Origin: Neobacillus sp. PS3-12
GTDB taxonomy: Bacteria > Bacillota > Bacilli > Bacillales > Cytobacillaceae
Direction of reading: 5' to 3'
DNA: 64,000 nt
Assembly (NCBI RefSeq): GCF_030915385.1
Contig: NZ_CP133268.1
Span: 2,409,430 to 2,473,429, forward strand
The translations under genes and the position numbers were made by a program. Shown piece by piece: positions 27,249-38,624 of the stretch (positions are counted from its first letter, which is position 1; every line of letters starts with the position of its first letter). The notes beneath the pieces are model-generated. The model was given only the letters and a program-made list of their open reading frames with translations. It was not told where the DNA came from and searched no databases.

Positions 27249-27779
27249 ATGTTAAAAATGTTTTCCACCCAAATAACTGGTTTATTCCGAAAAATTGCCG
27301 AAGAGGAAGAGTACCAAATTGAGGATGCTGCCCGCCTTCTCTCCCAGGCGCCTGCCGGAGATGGCTTTATTTACATATTGGGAACCGCTGAAATGAAAGG
27401 GATCGCTTTTGAGGCAGTTTACGGGCTTGAGCCCCTTCGTTATACAAAAATAATTTCTGACCCTCACTTGGCGGCAGTTTCCGCTGCCGACCGCGTCTTG
27501 CTCTTGTCACGGTTTTCAACAGATGAAGAAGCGGTAAGGCTTGCTTTTCTGTTAGCGGAAAAAGGAGTTCCATTTGTTTCAATATGCTCGGTTTTAGATG
27601 AAGATGACCCTGGCCAACTCGCAACCTTAGCTGATGTCCATATTAATCTGCATTTAACCAAGGGGCTGCTGCCTGATGATGAAGGCAACCGCTACGGCTT
27701 TCCATCCGCAATGGCTGCTTTATTTATCTATCATGCCCTGAAGTTTACCATTGATGAGATCATGGCAGAGTATTTGTAG
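27249..27779 (+). CDS. ywjG: YwjG-family protein (DUF2529)
   Basis: The start is set at ATG 27249 (MLKMFSTQITGLF), with AGGAGG five bases upstream; the open frame reaches further left without a site. About 176 residues with an SIS-like alternating pattern: GDGFIYILGTAEMKG, VLLLSRFSTDEEAV, GVPFVSICSVLDEDD and LPDDEGNRYGFPS. The family is conserved beside spo0F and pyrG in Bacillus, but its function is unknown. A 21-bp repeat array begins right after the stop. Confidence 0.85.
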   Translation: MLKMFSTQITGLFRKIAEEEEYQIEDAARLLSQAPAGDGFIYILGTAEMKGIAFEAVYGLEPLRYTKIISDPHLAAVSAADRVLLLSRFSTDEEAVRLAFLLAEKGVPFVSICSVLDEDDPGQLATLADVHINLHLTKGLLPDDEGNRYGFPSAMAALFIYHALKFTIDEIMAEYL

Positions 27780-27785
27780 GGTTGG

Positions 27786-27970
27786 GCAGTGCACGTTTTC
27801 AAAGGTGGGTTCCGCAACTTTGAGGGGCCTTGCACGTTTTCAAAGGCGGGTTCCACAATTTTGAGGGGCCTTGCACGTTTTTGATAGTGGGTTGCACGTT
27901 TCCGAGGGGGTCTTGCACAATTTTGAACTGAAGATGCACGATTTTCGAGGACCTTTGCACGTTTTGCCAT
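27786..27970. repeat. 21-bp phased TGCAC array, copy A2
   Basis: Between the ywjG stop and the terminator. TGCAC words start at 27790, 27831, 27872, 27893, 27914, 27935 and 27956. The gaps are 41, 41, 21, 21, 21 and 21, and altered copies (CCGCAACTTT, CCACAATTTT) fill the two 41-base gaps. Nine units in total; most read TTGCACGTTTT or a variant. Confidence 0.85.
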
Positions 27971-27976
27971 TTACTG

Positions 27977-28016
27977 TAAAAAGGCCAGTCCCTCAAATAA
28001 GAGACTGGCTTTTTTA
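27977..28016. terminator. Bidirectional terminator between ywjG and pyrG
   Basis: AAAAAGGCCAGTC and GACTGGCTTTTTT pair around a short loop. T runs are present in both directions. Confidence 0.88.
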
Positions 28017-28020
28017 TACT

Positions 28021-29619
<1,599 letters not shown>

Positions 29620-29732
29620 TTATTCCCCCTCTAATACAGTTTGTGCATTATCTAGTTTGTTAAAGGCACTTTTTGAAAAATTTATTAATCTGCCCTTCAG
29701 GCATGGAAGTGAAACGATACATAAATAAATAA

Positions 29733-29830
29733 GGCGGTGGAGCGGAGCTAGGAATATTCAATTCGATGAATACACCTATAATTTCACGAAAAATATTTTC
29801 TCGTTTCTTACCTCGCGCAGCTCCGCCCCT
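29733..29830. repeat. 98-bp element with near-identical inverted ends in the pyrG leader
   Basis: GGAGCGGAGCT (29739-29749) and AGCTCCGCCCC (29819-29829) are inverted copies with one mismatch. They flank an AT-rich core with ATTCAATTCGATGAAT. It lies between the pyrG attenuator and the coding region and has no ORF. The structure resembles a small MITE or a dispersed hairpin element. Confidence 0.55.
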
Positions 29831-29843
29831 TTTCCACTCAAAT

Positions 29844-29957
29844 AAAAAAGCGCCCCACTTACACTAAGTAAGGGAGCGCTTATTAGCTATTGTAAATCGT
29901 TCGTTCCTTTTTAAGGAGCCCAAAAAGTATTCTACAAGTGAGAATCTAAAAAGTCAA
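29844..29957 (-). promoter_or_regulatory. pyrG promoter and CTP-sensing reiterative-transcription attenuator
   Basis: On the minus strand TTGACT (29952-29957) and TAGAAT (29929-29934) have a 17-base spacer. The transcript would begin GGGCTCC at 29921, seven bases after the -10. A terminator follows at 29844-29881: stem GCGCTCCCTTAC/GTAAGTGGGGCGC, then six T. In B. subtilis, low CTP makes polymerase stutter and add extra G after GGG, and the G run pairs with the CUCCCUU arm to block termination. Every required part is visible here. Confidence 0.88.
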
Positions 29958-29977
29958 GCCGACTTTTTATAAAAAAA

Positions 29978-30604
29978 TTAGCGGTCTTTCTCTTCGTCTT
30001 CGTCTAATTCTTCTTCCCCGTCATCGTCGACGTCTTCGTCTAATTCGTCTTCGTCGAGGTCAAAATCTTCTTCCTCCACAATGGCAGCTTCGTCGTCTTC
30101 AAGAAGCTCTTCGTCGACGTCGTCTAAATCTTCGTCAAGATCTTCTTCATCGAAGCTTTCGTCGTCATCTAGAAGATCATCGTCGTCGTCATCTTCTTCA
30201 AAGTCATCAATGTCGTCCTCTTCATAGTCGTCAAAGTCGTCCTCGATATCATCAAAGTCGCCAAGATCAGCCTCGTCTTCATCCACGACTTTCTTCGCCT
30301 TCTTCTTCTTAGGCTTAACAGCTGAGACAACTTCCTCTTCCTGGGTATCAACAGGATACCAAACGCGAAGTCCCCAGCGGTTCTCTCCTAAAGTCAAGAA
30401 ACGGCCATCTATATTCAGGTCAGTATAAAATTGCGCAATTCTTGCTCTTACTTGCTCATCTGTAAGGCCAAGAGCGGCGGACATTTCATTCATTAAATCA
30501 TTGAAGGAAATCGGTTGTTTACTATTTTTTAAATAATCGAAAGTAATTTCAATTAAAGACATTTCTTGTAATTGCTCTTTGGAGTATAGCTCCTGTAAAC
30601 TCAA
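29978..30604 (-). CDS. rpoE: RNA polymerase delta subunit
   Basis: The Gram-positive delta subunit, which speeds RNA polymerase recycling. The start is read at TTG 30604 (MSLQELYSKEQLQEM); the upstream GTG overlaps the AAAGGA ribosome site. Residues 1-90 form the HARE-HTH domain (ISFNDLMNEMSAALG, IAQFYTDLNIDGRFL, WGLRVWYPVD). A Lys-rich KPKKKKAKK segment and a tail of about 100 almost purely Asp/Glu residues follow. It lies directly upstream of pyrG, as in B. subtilis. Confidence 0.95.
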   Translation of the reverse strand: MSLQELYSKEQLQEMSLIEITFDYLKNSKQPISFNDLMNEMSAALGLTDEQVRARIAQFYTDLNIDGRFLTLGENRWGLRVWYPVDTQEEEVVSAVKPKKKKAKKVVDEDEADLGDFDDIEDDFDDYEEDDIDDFEEDDDDDDLLDDDESFDEEDLDEDLDDVDEELLEDDEAAIVEEEDFDLDEDELDEDVDDDGEEELDEDEEKDR

Positions 30605-30717
30605 TTTCGGCACTTCCTTTCTCTAATCGCACCCACTAACAGGGTGCAGGGCTGGGAAATCCTATCCCAGAATGCATATTCTTCATTATAAACAATTTTT
30701 TACCGTTTATGCTAGCT

Positions 30718-30933
30718 CTATCTGTTGTTCTGCTTGATTTTTTCTTTCTTTTCCATATTTGTTTTTGTTGGATCATGCCTTGTAAACCGTCTAAATTGCT
30801 TCACCGTCAGGTAAAAAAAGAAAATGGCAATCAGTAAAAATGGAATGGCACCTAATTGGCGCTGATAAAGATAATAAGCAGGCCAGGCAAGAATGATTAA
30901 AACCAGCAAAAAAATTAAGTATGTTTTCCTCAA
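30718..30933 (-). CDS. Small membrane protein, function unknown
   Basis: A product of about 71 residues beginning at TTG 30933 (MRKTYLIFLLVLIILAW), preceded by AGGTGG with a 7-base spacer. Two membrane helices (3-20 and 27-44, GAIPFLLIAIFFFYLTVKQF) are followed by a basic, polar tail. I do not recognise a family. It lies between icmF and rpoE on the same strand. It is kept as real because of the ribosome site and the membrane-protein pattern. Confidence 0.6.
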   Translation of the reverse strand: MRKTYLIFLLVLIILAWPAYYLYQRQLGAIPFLLIAIFFFYLTVKQFRRFTRHDPTKTNMEKKEKIKQNNR

Positions 30934-31016
30934 AGTACTTCCACCTGCCTGGTTACATGAATTCAAGTAGAATTATATACGAACTCTACAAAAAAACAAT
31001 GGCAAAGCGCCATTGT

Positions 31017-34000
31017 CTACATATTTCTTCGGTACTGACCGCCTACTTCATAAAGGGCCCTAGTAATCTGCCCGAGGCTTGCCACCTTGACAGCATCCAT
31101 TAATGCTTCAAAAATATTACCGTTCTGGACGGCTGTTTCTTTTAACTTTTGCAGCACTTTTTCTGCCTCTTCTTCATGCTCTTGTTGGAATTCCCTTAAA
31201 TGATGGATTTGCGATTCTTTTTCTTCCTTGGAAGCTCTGGCAATTTCCATCGTGTCGATTTCTTCTGAAGATGGCGGATTCGGGTTCAAATACGTATTGA
31301 CGCCAATAATCGGCAGTTCACCCGAGTGTTTTTTCATTTCATAATACATCGATTCATCCTGAATTTTACCGCGCTGATATTGTGTCTCCATCGCTCCAAG
31401 CACACCACCGCGATCATTGATTCGTTCAAATTCCTGAAGAACGGCTTCTTCGACAAGGTCTGTCAGCTCTTCAATGATAAATGAACCTTGCAAGGGATTT
31501 TCATTTTTCGTTAAACCATGCTCCTTGGTAATAATCATTTGAATCGCCATCGCCCTCCGAACTGATTCTTCGGTCGGCGTTGTAATCGCCTCATCATAAG
31601 CATTGGTATGAAGCGAATTACAATTATCATGCAGGGCCATCAAGGCCTGCAAGGTTGTACGGATATCATTAAAATCAATTTCCTGGGCATGCAAGGAGCG
31701 GCCCGATGTTTGGATATGGTACTTAAGTTTCTGACTGCGTTCATTTGCTCCGTATTTATCGCGCATCACCGTTGCCCAAATTCGGCGGGCAACTCGGCCA
31801 ATCACCGTATATTCAGGATCAAGCCCATTGGAGAAAAAGAACGATAAGTTTGGTGCAAAATCATCAATATGCATGCCGCGGCTTAAATAATATTCCACAT
31901 AGGTAAAGCCATTTGACAACGTAAATGCCAGCTGTGAAATGGGATTAGCGCCGGCCTCAGCGATATGATAACCAGAAATCGAAACAGAATAGTAATTGCG
32001 AACCTGGTGATCAATGAAATACTGCTGGATATCTCCCATCATCCGCAATGCAAATTCTGTTGAAAAAATACAAGTATTTTGGCCTTGGTCTTCTTTTAAA
32101 ATATCAGCCTGGACTGTGCCCCGTACTGTTTTTACCGTGTAGGCCTTTACTTGTTCATATTCATCTGCAGTTAATGGGCGGCCGAGCTGAGCCTCTCTTT
32201 TTTCCATCTGCTGTTCAATCGCCGTATTCATAAACATTGCCAGGATGATTGGTGCCGGACCATTAATCGTCATCGAAACAGATGTGGATGGATGGCATAA
32301 ATCAAATCCTGCATACAATTTTTTCATATCAGCAAGGGAACAGACGTTAACCCCGCTTTCCCCTACTTTTCCAAAAATATCCGGCCGATAGTCGGGATCC
32401 TCACCGTAAAGGGTTACGGAATCAAACGCTGTACTCAGGCGTTTGGCATGATCGTCCTTTGATAAATAATGGAAACGGCGATTCGTCCGCTCCGGTGTGC
32501 CTTCACCGGCAAACTGTCTTTTTGGATCTTCCCCTTCGCGTTTAAATGGGAAAACTCCAGCCGTATATGGGAAACCTCCAGGAACATTTTCGCGGTATAC
32601 CCAGCGGATGATTTCTCCGTAATCCTTAAATCCTGGCAGGACCACCTTTGGAATATCAATTCCTGACAGGGATTTTGTTTTTAACACGGTAATGATTTCT
32701 TTATCACGGACCCGTGTGACAAATTGGTCACGCTTATAGTCGGCCTTCGTTTGCTCCCAGCCGGCAAGGATTTTTTTTGTTTCAGGAGTTAGTTTCTCTT
32801 CTGTTTCCTGCTTGACTTTTTCCAACGCTGCGAGTACCTCGGGGGCCTGTTCCTTGACTAGCTCGATTGCCCCTTCAAGCTGGAAAAGCTTCCGAGCTAG
32901 ATCCGCCTGCACTTCTGCCTTTTTATGATAATTCCTGACGGTATCGGAAATTTCGCGCAAGTAGTAGCGGCGTTCATTCGGAATGATCACATTTTGCTTT
33001 TCGACTTTTGCATTGCGACGATGGGAAGTCTGCCAATTGGCGGCGGTTTTTTCATTGATTTTTTCAATCAGGGCTGCAAACAGGGCATTTGTTCCCTGGT
33101 CATTAAATTGACTGGCAATCGTGCCGTAAACCGGCATATCCTCGAGTTCTTTTTCAAAAAGCATCTGACCTCGCTGGAATTGCTTTTGGACTTGACGCAA
33201 TGCATCTTCTGAGCCTTTACGCTCAAATTTGTTGATGACAATCAAATCGGCAAAATCGATCATATCGATTTTTTCCAACTGGGTTGGGGCCCCAAATTCG
33301 CTTGTCATGATGTATAGGGCAACATCACAGATTTCGGTGATTTCGGCATCGCCTTGGCCAATCCCGCTCGTTTCGACGATAATCAGGTCATAGCCGGCCG
33401 CCTTCACCACCGCCACTGCATCCTGGATCGCTAACGATAATTCACTTTTGGAGGAACGTGTGGCAAGACTGCGCATATAAACACGAGGGTTAAAGATCGC
33501 ATTCATTCGAATACGGTCGCCTAAAAGAGCACCACCCGTTTTTTGCTTTGTTGGATCGACGGATAAAATAGCCACTTTTTTCTCAGGAATTTCGTTGATA
33601 AAGCGGCGGATCAATTCATCGGTTAAGGAACTTTTTCCAGCACCACCTGTTCCGGTAATCCCAATCACTGGAGCAGCCCCTGCTAAGCTTCTAACTTTTT
33701 CAATCGTCGATGCAGCTTCCCGTACAAGCTGGACGTTTAGTTCTGCGAGGGTAATCAGTTTGGCAATCGCAACTATGTCACCGTTTTTTAGTTTTTCAAT
33801 TTGTTCTGTCGCATCTACGGTAACCGTTGAAAAATCACATTCCGCTAGCATTCGATTAATCATGCCCTGAAGGCCCATGACCCGGCCATCTTCCGGTGAA
33901 AAAATCCAAGCGATTCCGTACTCGTGAAGCTCGTTTATTTCCCGGGGAAGGATTACACCGCCACCGCCGCCATAAATACGAATTTGGGATGCCCCTTTTT

Positions 34001-34265
34001 CCTTTAATAAATCATACATATATTTGAAATACTCCATATGTCCGCCTTGATAAGACGAAATGGCAATGCCTTGGACATCCTCCTGGATAGCGGCATTGAC
34101 GATTTCCTCCACGGAGCGGTTATGGCCGAGATGAATGACTTCTGCGCCGCTAGCCTGCAAAATTCTTCTCATAATATTGATGGAGGCGTCATGTCCATCA
34201 AACAAACTGGAAGCTGTTACAAAACGAATGTGATTTTGCGGCTTATACCTTTCAGTTGTGCTCAT
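31017..34265 (-). CDS. icmF: Fused isobutyryl-CoA mutase IcmF
   Basis: An adenosylcobalamin enzyme that interconverts isobutyryl-CoA and butyryl-CoA. The order is that of IcmF: B12-binding domain (DxH at D23-H25, [13 protein letters not shown], and [10 protein letters not shown]), then a MeaB-like G-protein chaperone with P-loop GTGGAGKS (205-212) and [12 protein letters not shown], then the mutase barrel ([54 protein letters not shown]). 1082 residues. It is 20 bp downstream of a TetR gene and near acyl-CoA dehydrogenases, which fits branched-chain acyl-CoA use. It needs B12, unlike the island's diol dehydratase. Confidence 0.95.
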   Translation of the reverse strand: MSTTERYKPQNHIRFVTASSLFDGHDASINIMRRILQASGAEVIHLGHNRSVEEIVNAAIQEDVQGIAISSYQGGHMEYFKYMYDLLKEKGASQIRIYGGGGGVILPREINELHEYGIAWIFSPEDGRVMGLQGMINRMLAECDFSTVTVDATEQIEKLKNGDIVAIAKLITLAELNVQLVREAASTIEKVRSLAGAAPVIGITGTGGAGKSSLTDELIRRFINEIPEKKVAILSVDPTKQKTGGALLGDRIRMNAIFNPRVYMRSLATRSSKSELSLAIQDAVAVVKAAGYDLIIVETSGIGQGDAEITEICDVALYIMTSEFGAPTQLEKIDMIDFADLIVINKFERKGSEDALRQVQKQFQRGQMLFEKELEDMPVYGTIASQFNDQGTNALFAALIEKINEKTAANWQTSHRRNAKVEKQNVIIPNERRYYLREISDTVRNYHKKAEVQADLARKLFQLEGAIELVKEQAPEVLAALEKVKQETEEKLTPETKKILAGWEQTKADYKRDQFVTRVRDKEIITVLKTKSLSGIDIPKVVLPGFKDYGEIIRWVYRENVPGGFPYTAGVFPFKREGEDPKRQFAGEGTPERTNRRFHYLSKDDHAKRLSTAFDSVTLYGEDPDYRPDIFGKVGESGVNVCSLADMKKLYAGFDLCHPSTSVSMTINGPAPIILAMFMNTAIEQQMEKREAQLGRPLTADEYEQVKAYTVKTVRGTVQADILKEDQGQNTCIFSTEFALRMMGDIQQYFIDHQVRNYYSVSISGYHIAEAGANPISQLAFTLSNGFTYVEYYLSRGMHIDDFAPNLSFFFSNGLDPEYTVIGRVARRIWATVMRDKYGANERSQKLKYHIQTSGRSLHAQEIDFNDIRTTLQALMALHDNCNSLHTNAYDEAITTPTEESVRRAMAIQMIITKEHGLTKNENPLQGSFIIEELTDLVEEAVLQEFERINDRGGVLGAMETQYQRGKIQDESMYYEMKKHSGELPIIGVNTYLNPNPPSSEEIDTMEIARASKEEKESQIHHLREFQQEHEEEAEKVLQKLKETAVQNGNIFEALMDAVKVASLGQITRALYEVGGQYRRNM

Positions 34266-34285
34266 CCTTTTCCTCCTTCCAAAAA

Positions 34286-34918
34286 TTACCTGATTCCAGA
34301 AAACAACAGGTCTGTTTGCAGATCAATATACTCCTGTAGTGTATATTGTTTTTGCAGGGCCCAACGGCGGAATCCCCACATTTGTCCTAAAACAAAAATA
34401 TTATGGGCCATCATATTTACTTCTCGCTCGGACAAGTGCAGCTCGCCATTGGCAACACATTTGGCCAGCACATTTTCAAACATGCCAACCATTTCTGTTT
34501 CCTTTTCAATAATATAGTGCTTGGCATCCCTTGAAAGGGACTTCGTTTCCTGATACAAAACGAGGAATTCTGTTTGCATTTCATGAACGATATTGAAATA
34601 GTAGGCGATCCCTAATTTAAGGCTTTTTAATGTTCCTTTTTTTTCAGCGAGGTCTTTACCGAGGCGTTCGCTAACATTTTCGTAGATGCTGTCACAAACA
34701 AGGAACAGAATATCTTCCTTGGTGCGTATATATTCATATAGTGTGCCAATGCTGAATCCTGCAGCTTTGGCAATTTCTCTAGTAGTTGTACCATGGAAAC
34801 CTTTTTGTTTAAAAAGAGTGACAGCCCCCTTAATCATTTGATCCCGCCTTTTTTGAATCAGGCGTTCATCTTTAACAGAGGTTTCAACCTGCCTCTTTGT
34901 CATGATTGTTTTTTCCAA
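34286..34918 (-). CDS. TetR-family regulator of the acyl-CoA genes
   Basis: The start is set at TTG 34918 ([13 protein letters not shown]), eight bases after AAAGGGGGG. The N-terminal helix-turn-helix reads [32 protein letters not shown]; the C-terminal ligand domain has [27 protein letters not shown]. About 210 residues. It is co-directional with icmF and downstream of the beta-oxidation genes. Two copies of TGACTGA-N4-TCACWCA in the fadF and thiolase promoters are its likely operators. Ligand unknown; an acyl-CoA is likely by analogy with FadR. Confidence 0.88.
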   Translation of the reverse strand: MEKTIMTKRQVETSVKDERLIQKRRDQMIKGAVTLFKQKGFHGTTTREIAKAAGFSIGTLYEYIRTKEDILFLVCDSIYENVSERLGKDLAEKKGTLKSLKLGIAYYFNIVHEMQTEFLVLYQETKSLSRDAKHYIIEKETEMVGMFENVLAKCVANGELHLSEREVNMMAHNIFVLGQMWGFRRWALQKQYTLQEYIDLQTDLLFSGIR

Positions 34919-35010
34919 TGGTCCATCCCCCCTTTTACTTTTTGTTACGTTGACCATTACTTTTTGATAGCAGTATTCGTTATCGGCCCACTGGGATTCT
35001 GGTTTCTTGT

Positions 35011-35206
35011 TTCGTTACCTTTCGAGCCGATTTCCCGCCTTCATGGGCACGATTTGCGGCTTTTCGTTACCTTCAGAGCCGATTTCCCGCCTTCATGGGC
35101 ACGATTTGCGGCTTTTCGTTACCTTTCGAGCCGATTTTCTACCTTCATGGTCACGATTTGCGGCTTTTCGTTACCTTCCAGGCCGATTCTCCGTCTTCAT
35201 GGTCAC
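35011..35206. repeat. 52-bp tandem repeat between acdA and the TetR gene
   Basis: Four copies start at 35011, 35063, 35115 and 35167 with an exact 52-bp period. The unit begins TTCGTTACCTTTCGAGCCGA and contains CATGGGCACGATTTGCGGC. Copies differ by a few substitutions. It fills most of the 251-bp gap. GCACGATTT inside the unit recalls the TGCAC arrays. Confidence 0.85.
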
Positions 35207-35208
35207 GA

Positions 35209-36348
35209 TTATTTCGTGAGCATTCGTGAGATGACGAGGCGCTGGATTTCTTGGGTGCCTTCGTAGATTTGGGTGATTTTGGCGTCGCGCATAAAGCGTT
35301 CAACAGGATAATCCTTCGTATAACCGTAACCACCAAAAATCTGTACGGCATCGGTTGTGACCTTCATGGCTGTGTCTCCAGCAAATAGCTTTGACATCGC
35401 CGACTCCTTGCCATATGGCTTTCCGCTCGACTCCAGCCATGCTGCCTGGTAGGTTAATAGTCTTGCGGCCTCAACGCTTGTTGCCATATCGGCCAGTTTA
35501 AAGCCAATGCCCTGATTGGCGGCAATTGGTTGGCCAAATTGATGGCGCTCACGGGCATAATCAACCGCTGCATCCAATGCCCCCTGCGCAATTCCAACCG
35601 CTTGGGCAGCGATGCCGTTGCGGCCGCCATCAAGGGTCATCATCGCAATTTTAAAGCCTTCACCTTCTGCTCCAAGACGATTTGCAACAGGAACCTTGCA
35701 ATCTTGAAAAATAATTTCCGTTGTCGGCGAGGAACGAATCCCTAGTTTCTTTTCTTTTTTGCCAACAGAAAAGCCTGGAAAGGCCGCTTCGATAATAAAG
35801 GCGCTTATGCCTTTTTGTTTTTTGTCTGGGTCAGTTAAGGCAAACACGACATAAATGTCAGCAACTCCGCCGTTGGTGATAAAAATTTTGGAGCCATTTA
35901 ATATATAGTGGTCACCATCTTTACGGGCCGTTGTTTTCATCGCACCTGAATCAGAGCCGCTGCCAGGCTCTGTTAAGCCGTAGCCACCGATTTTTTTTCC
36001 TTCAGCCATTGGCCTTAAGTATTGTTGCTTCTGCTCTTCTGTGCCGAATTTAAAAATTGGCCAGCCGGCCAAGGATGTATGGGCAGAAAGAGTGACACCT
36101 GTTGAGGCGCAAACTCTTGATAGTTCTTCGACAGCGATGCAATAGGCGAGATAATCGCTGCCGATGCCGCCGTACTCTTCAGGCCATGGAATCCCGGTTA
36201 AGCCGAGCTCCGCCATTTGGTCGAAAATTTCGCGGTCAAAGCGTTCGTTTTCGTCGCGCTCAGCAGCAGTTGGGGCAACTTCGTTTCGGGCAAAATCTCG
36301 AACCATTTTCCGAATCATTTCATGCTCTTCCGATAATTGAAAATTCAT
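35209..36348 (-). CDS. acdA: Acyl-CoA dehydrogenase
   Basis: FAD enzyme of acyl-CoA beta-oxidation passing electrons to ETF. 379 residues. Signatures: [40 protein letters not shown], and catalytic glutamate E363 in [14 protein letters not shown]. Ribosome site GAGGAGTACC. It is the second of two adjacent acyl-CoA dehydrogenases. The nearby isobutyryl-CoA mutase suggests short or branched substrates, but chain length cannot be read from sequence. Confidence 0.93.
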   Translation of the reverse strand: MNFQLSEEHEMIRKMVRDFARNEVAPTAAERDENERFDREIFDQMAELGLTGIPWPEEYGGIGSDYLAYCIAVEELSRVCASTGVTLSAHTSLAGWPIFKFGTEEQKQQYLRPMAEGKKIGGYGLTEPGSGSDSGAMKTTARKDGDHYILNGSKIFITNGGVADIYVVFALTDPDKKQKGISAFIIEAAFPGFSVGKKEKKLGIRSSPTTEIIFQDCKVPVANRLGAEGEGFKIAMMTLDGGRNGIAAQAVGIAQGALDAAVDYARERHQFGQPIAANQGIGFKLADMATSVEAARLLTYQAAWLESSGKPYGKESAMSKLFAGDTAMKVTTDAVQIFGGYGYTKDYPVERFMRDAKITQIYEGTQEIQRLVISRMLTK

Positions 36349-36420
36349 CAGGGTACTCCTCCTATTATTAAGGTGGCTATGTTGGCGATGTCCGCTTCAG
36401 GCGCTCCCATCATCATAGCC

Positions 36421-37557
36421 CTAAGAAAGTAAACTTTTACTGATCACAATCCGCTGGATTTCACTTGTTCCTTCGTAAATTTCGGTGATTTTGGCATCGC
36501 GGAAGTAGCGTTCGACTGGATAGTCCTCGGTGTAGCCATAGCCGCCAAAAACTTGAATCGCCTCGATTGCGGTTTCGACGGCGGTCTTTGAGGCAAACAG
36601 CTTCGCAGTGGAAGCTTCAAAACTGCATTTTTGACCTTGCTGCCGTAAATGTGCGGCCCTATAGAGTAATAGCTTGGCGGCCTCCACATTTGTTGCCATG
36701 TCAGCAAGCTTAAAGGCTACTCCCTGTTGAGCTGCGATCGGTTTACCAAACTGTTGGCGCCCCTTGGCATAGGAGGTTGCAGCATCGAGTGCCGCTTCGG
36801 CAATACCCATTGCCTGGGCCGCAATCCCAATTCTCCCCACATCGAGGTTGGCCATCGCAATTTTAAAGCCCTCGCCTTCAGAACCAAGTATATTTTCGAC
36901 AGGTACCCGCATATTCTCAAAGGAGAGCTGGACAGTTCTTGAGCCGTGCAGTCCCATTTTTCGCTCATCTTTGCCAACAATGAAGCCTGGTGTGTTTTTT
37001 TCCACAATAAAGGCAGTAATGCCTTTGCTTCTCAACCCTGGATTTGTCGAGGCAAATACGATATAAACGTCAGCCGCACCGCCATTGGTAATAAACATTT
37101 TGGAGCCGTTGATGATATAGTCATTTCCATGCTTTACGGCTTTTGTCTTTAAGGCAGAGGCATCTGAACCCGAGCTTGATTCAGTCAGGCAAAAAGCACC
37201 TAAATATTCGCCTGAAGCAAGTTTAGGTACGTATTTTTGCTTTTGTGCATCTGTTCCAAAATAAAGGATTGGATTGGTACATACAGAGGTATGGACAGAG
37301 AGGATGACCCCGATGGTTGCGCTGACCCGAGAAAGTTCATGAATGGCCAGGATATAAGAGATAAAATCCATCCCTGCCCCACCATATTTTTCAGGCACTG
37401 GGATCCCCATCAGGCCCAGTTCTCCCATTTTGCGAAGGACCTCGGATGGAAACTGGCCTTGTTCCATTTTTTCAATAAAAGGGACAATTTCACTTTGAGC
37501 AAAATCTCGGACCATCTTTCTGAGCATTTCTTGTTCTTCCGTAAATGTTAGCTTCAT
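36421..37557 (-). CDS. Acyl-CoA dehydrogenase (MmgC-like)
   Basis: A paralogue of the next gene, 378 residues. It has GAFCLTESSSGSDASALKT, GGYGYTEDYPVERYFRDAKI and catalytic E362 in IYEGTSEIQRIVIS. It lies 20 bp after the hydroxyacyl-CoA dehydrogenase gene in one transcription unit. Resembles short-chain or butyryl-CoA dehydrogenases of the mmg type; the exact substrate is inferred. Confidence 0.9.
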   Translation of the reverse strand: MKLTFTEEQEMLRKMVRDFAQSEIVPFIEKMEQGQFPSEVLRKMGELGLMGIPVPEKYGGAGMDFISYILAIHELSRVSATIGVILSVHTSVCTNPILYFGTDAQKQKYVPKLASGEYLGAFCLTESSSGSDASALKTKAVKHGNDYIINGSKMFITNGGAADVYIVFASTNPGLRSKGITAFIVEKNTPGFIVGKDERKMGLHGSRTVQLSFENMRVPVENILGSEGEGFKIAMANLDVGRIGIAAQAMGIAEAALDAATSYAKGRQQFGKPIAAQQGVAFKLADMATNVEAAKLLLYRAAHLRQQGQKCSFEASTAKLFASKTAVETAIEAIQVFGGYGYTEDYPVERYFRDAKITEIYEGTSEIQRIVISKSLLS

Positions 37558-37577
37558 CCATGACGCCCCCTCATGTA

Positions 37578-38432
37578 TTATTTATCATAGGTGTAAAAGC
37601 CACGGCCCGTTTTGCAGCCTAGCCAGCCTGCCTTAACATACTTCCGCAGCAAGGGGCATGGACGGTACTTGGAGTCACCGAAGCCTTCATGAAGGACCTC
37701 CATGATATACAAGCACGTATCCAGACCAATAAAATCGGCTAACTGAAGCGGCCCCATTGGATGATTCATCCCAAGCTTCATGACTTGATCGATGGCTTCC
37801 TTCGTTGCGACACCTTCATAAAGGGTATAGATGGCTTCGTTAATCATCGGCATTAGGACCCTGTTTGAAACGAAGCCAGGGAAATCATTAACTTCGACGG
37901 GAACTTTATTCAAGGATTTCGTCATTTCAGAGATCGTTTCATAGGTTTGATCAGCCGTTGCCAAGCCGCGGATGATTTCAACCAGTTTCATGACAGGAAC
38001 AGGGTTCATAAAATGCATGCCAATTACTTTATCCGGCCGCTTAGTAACCGCAGCAATTTCTGTGATCGGCAGTGAGGATGTATTGCTTGCCAAAATGGCA
38101 TGGGCAGGAGCGATATTATCCAGCCTTTTAAAAATTTTCGCTTTGATTTCCATATTTTCAACTGCCGCTTCGATGACAAGGTCAACATTCGCAGCATCAT
38201 TGATATCGGTAGAGGCTTGGATCCGTCCAACGATTTCCTCTTTTTGCTCGGAAGACAATCTTCCTTTCTCGACTTGTCTGCCAAGGTTTTTATTGATGAT
38301 CCCTAATCCGCGATCAACGAATTCTTGTTTGATGTCATTTAAAAAAACTTGATAACCGCTTTGAGCGCAAACTTGGGCAATCCCCGATCCCATTTGACCT
38401 GCTCCAATGACCATTACCTGTTTCACCTGCAT
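37578..38432 (-). CDS. mmgB: 3-hydroxybutyryl-CoA dehydrogenase
   Basis: Oxidises 3-hydroxyacyl-CoA with NAD. 284 residues, the short family form. The Rossmann motif VMVIGAGQMGSGIAQ is at the N-terminus, with LASNTSSLPI, GMHFMNPVPVMKLVE (catalytic His-Glu region) and DFPGFVSNRVLMPMINEA. GGGGGAG ribosome site. Together with the thiolase and two acyl-CoA dehydrogenases it nearly completes a beta-oxidation set; no enoyl-CoA hydratase is present in the window. Confidence 0.93.
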   Translation of the reverse strand: MQVKQVMVIGAGQMGSGIAQVCAQSGYQVFLNDIKQEFVDRGLGIINKNLGRQVEKGRLSSEQKEEIVGRIQASTDINDAANVDLVIEAAVENMEIKAKIFKRLDNIAPAHAILASNTSSLPITEIAAVTKRPDKVIGMHFMNPVPVMKLVEIIRGLATADQTYETISEMTKSLNKVPVEVNDFPGFVSNRVLMPMINEAIYTLYEGVATKEAIDQVMKLGMNHPMGPLQLADFIGLDTCLYIMEVLHEGFGDSKYRPCPLLRKYVKAGWLGCKTGRGFYTYDK

Positions 38433-38489
38433 GATTTCTCCCCCTATAGTTAAAAAAATCTATTAATCTAGGTTTCACGCTTATGACCC

Positions 38490-38615
38490 TACGATGCGGA
38501 TTCCGCCAATCCGGGCGATTATTCATCTGAATTTTAAATTATTCCGCCATAATTAACGTTAATTCCGCAAAATATTAGATTATTTCGCCGAAATCAACGT
38601 TAATTCCGCCAACCC
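38490..38615. repeat. About-21-bp phased ATTCCGCC/ATTTCGCC array between thiolase and mmgB
   Basis: Words start near 38501, 38522 (altered TTCATC), 38542, 38563, 38583 and 38604, spaced 20-21 bp. Two units share AACGTTAATTCCGC. The 192-bp gap has no gene. Confidence 0.7.
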
Positions 38616-38624
38616 CATTTGGAC

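Noticed and set aside
36385..36412. Another fragment of the CGCTCCAGGCGC element (TGTCCGCTTCAGGCGCTCCC)
   Set aside because: Only about a dozen bases resemble the element and the ends are missing; too short to support.
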